From an uncultured Bacteroidales bacterium (lineage in GTDB: Bacteria > Bacteroidota > Bacteroidia > Bacteroidales > UBA932): 32,054 nt of DNA. The stretch lies in NCBI GenBank assembly GCA_934702165.1, contig CAKUYG010000006.1:1-32054 (forward strand). Direction: 5' to 3'. This document shows, one piece after another, positions 31,848 to 32,054 of this stretch. Every line of letters starts with the position of its first letter. Within the stretch, counting starts at the first letter, position 1. The notes beneath the pieces were generated by a model. It did not search any database, was not told the DNA's origin, and saw only the letters and a program-made list of their open reading frames with translations. A program made the translations under genes and the position numbers.

Positions 31848-32054
31848 ATGACTATGAAAATTAAAGATTTGTGCGAGAGCGAAAGGCCTCGCGAGAAGAT
31901 GATGCATTTCGGGCCTGCGAGCCTGAGCGACGGAGAACTGATAGCCGTGCTCCTGCGGAGCGGAAGCCGGACGGAGAGCGCATTGGATCTCTCCCAACGC
32001 CTGCTGGCGATGTCCGGCGGCCATCTGACTGAACTTTTCAATATGCCCTTATCC
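31848..32054 (+). CDS. radC: RadC/UPF0758 family protein, N-terminal part
   Basis: The frame is open to the right edge (69 residues visible). The start KIKDLCESERPREKMMHFGPASLSDGELIAVLLRSG is the N-terminal helix-hairpin-helix-like part of RadC/UPF0758 proteins. The JAB/MPN metal-binding domain would lie beyond the window. Despite the name, a DNA-repair role is not established. The ATG at 31848 or, two codons later, 31854 may be used. It is 69 bp downstream of miaB, possibly cotranscribed, with two small hairpins but no clear terminator between. Confidence 0.85.
   Translation, partial: MTMKIKDLCESERPREKMMHFGPASLSDGELIAVLLRSGSRTESALDLSQRLLAMSGGHLTELFNMPLS

Overview
The window looks like a chromosomal segment of a Bacteroidales bacterium. 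Its promoters fit the Bacteroidota -33/-7 pattern (TTTG, 19-21 bp, TAnnTTTG), its lipoproteins and BACON-like proteins are of Bacteroidota type, and it carries a DUF4491 protein, an FtsX-type permease of Bacteroidota form and a glutamate/proline-rich IF2. A Rikenellaceae/Alistipes-like origin is only a guess. No species can be named from the sequence alone.

Layout. 1-3.69 kb is core translation/transcription (end of nusA, infB, terminator). 3.69-13.5 kb is an AT-richer accessory stretch. It holds a COG1672-type ATPase behind two 35-bp inverted repeats, a stand-alone PAS protein, a truncated copy of a regulator gene, a NYN-domain putative ribonuclease behind a hairpin leader, a small unknown ORF, the intact TPR/membrane/HTH regulator, a run of small secreted, lipoprotein and outer-membrane genes, a GNAT acetyltransferase and a second ATPase (DUF4143 type). 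13.5-32 kb is mostly core: glpK diverging from a monoglyceride-lipase-like gene and tadA, tRNA-Gln, a hairpin array, polA-ECF sigma-rsmG-rpmH, a DUF4491 gene, an FtsX permease, tRNA-His, a pyruvate/oxaloacetate carboxyltransferase, dnaK, the LEA2 lipoprotein-SPOR-rpoN operon, miaB and the start of radC.

Most notable signals. (1) The FtsX permease has a GG-N10-GC sigma-54-type promoter and, about 80-120 bp upstream of the inferred start site, two 17-bp palindromes whose centres lie 22 bp apart. This is the layout of an enhancer-binding-protein target, and rpoN itself lies in the window. (2) The two unrelated-looking ATPase genes share the 10-mer TGCGCCAAAA inside palindromic upstream elements, which suggests a common self-recognition or regulatory element. 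(3) Six perfect hairpins stand back to back between tRNA-Gln and polA, framed by 25-bp direct repeats. (4) A two-hairpin intergenic repeat occurs at two distant sites. (5) A NYN cassette sits between a broken and an intact copy of the same regulator start. (6) PolA lacks its proofreading residues, and the carboxyltransferase has a biotinyl-like domain without the acceptor lysine.

Working together: glycerol kinase and the lipase could feed glycerol from acylglycerols into central metabolism. The carboxyltransferase would connect pyruvate and oxaloacetate. RpoN probably drives the permease.
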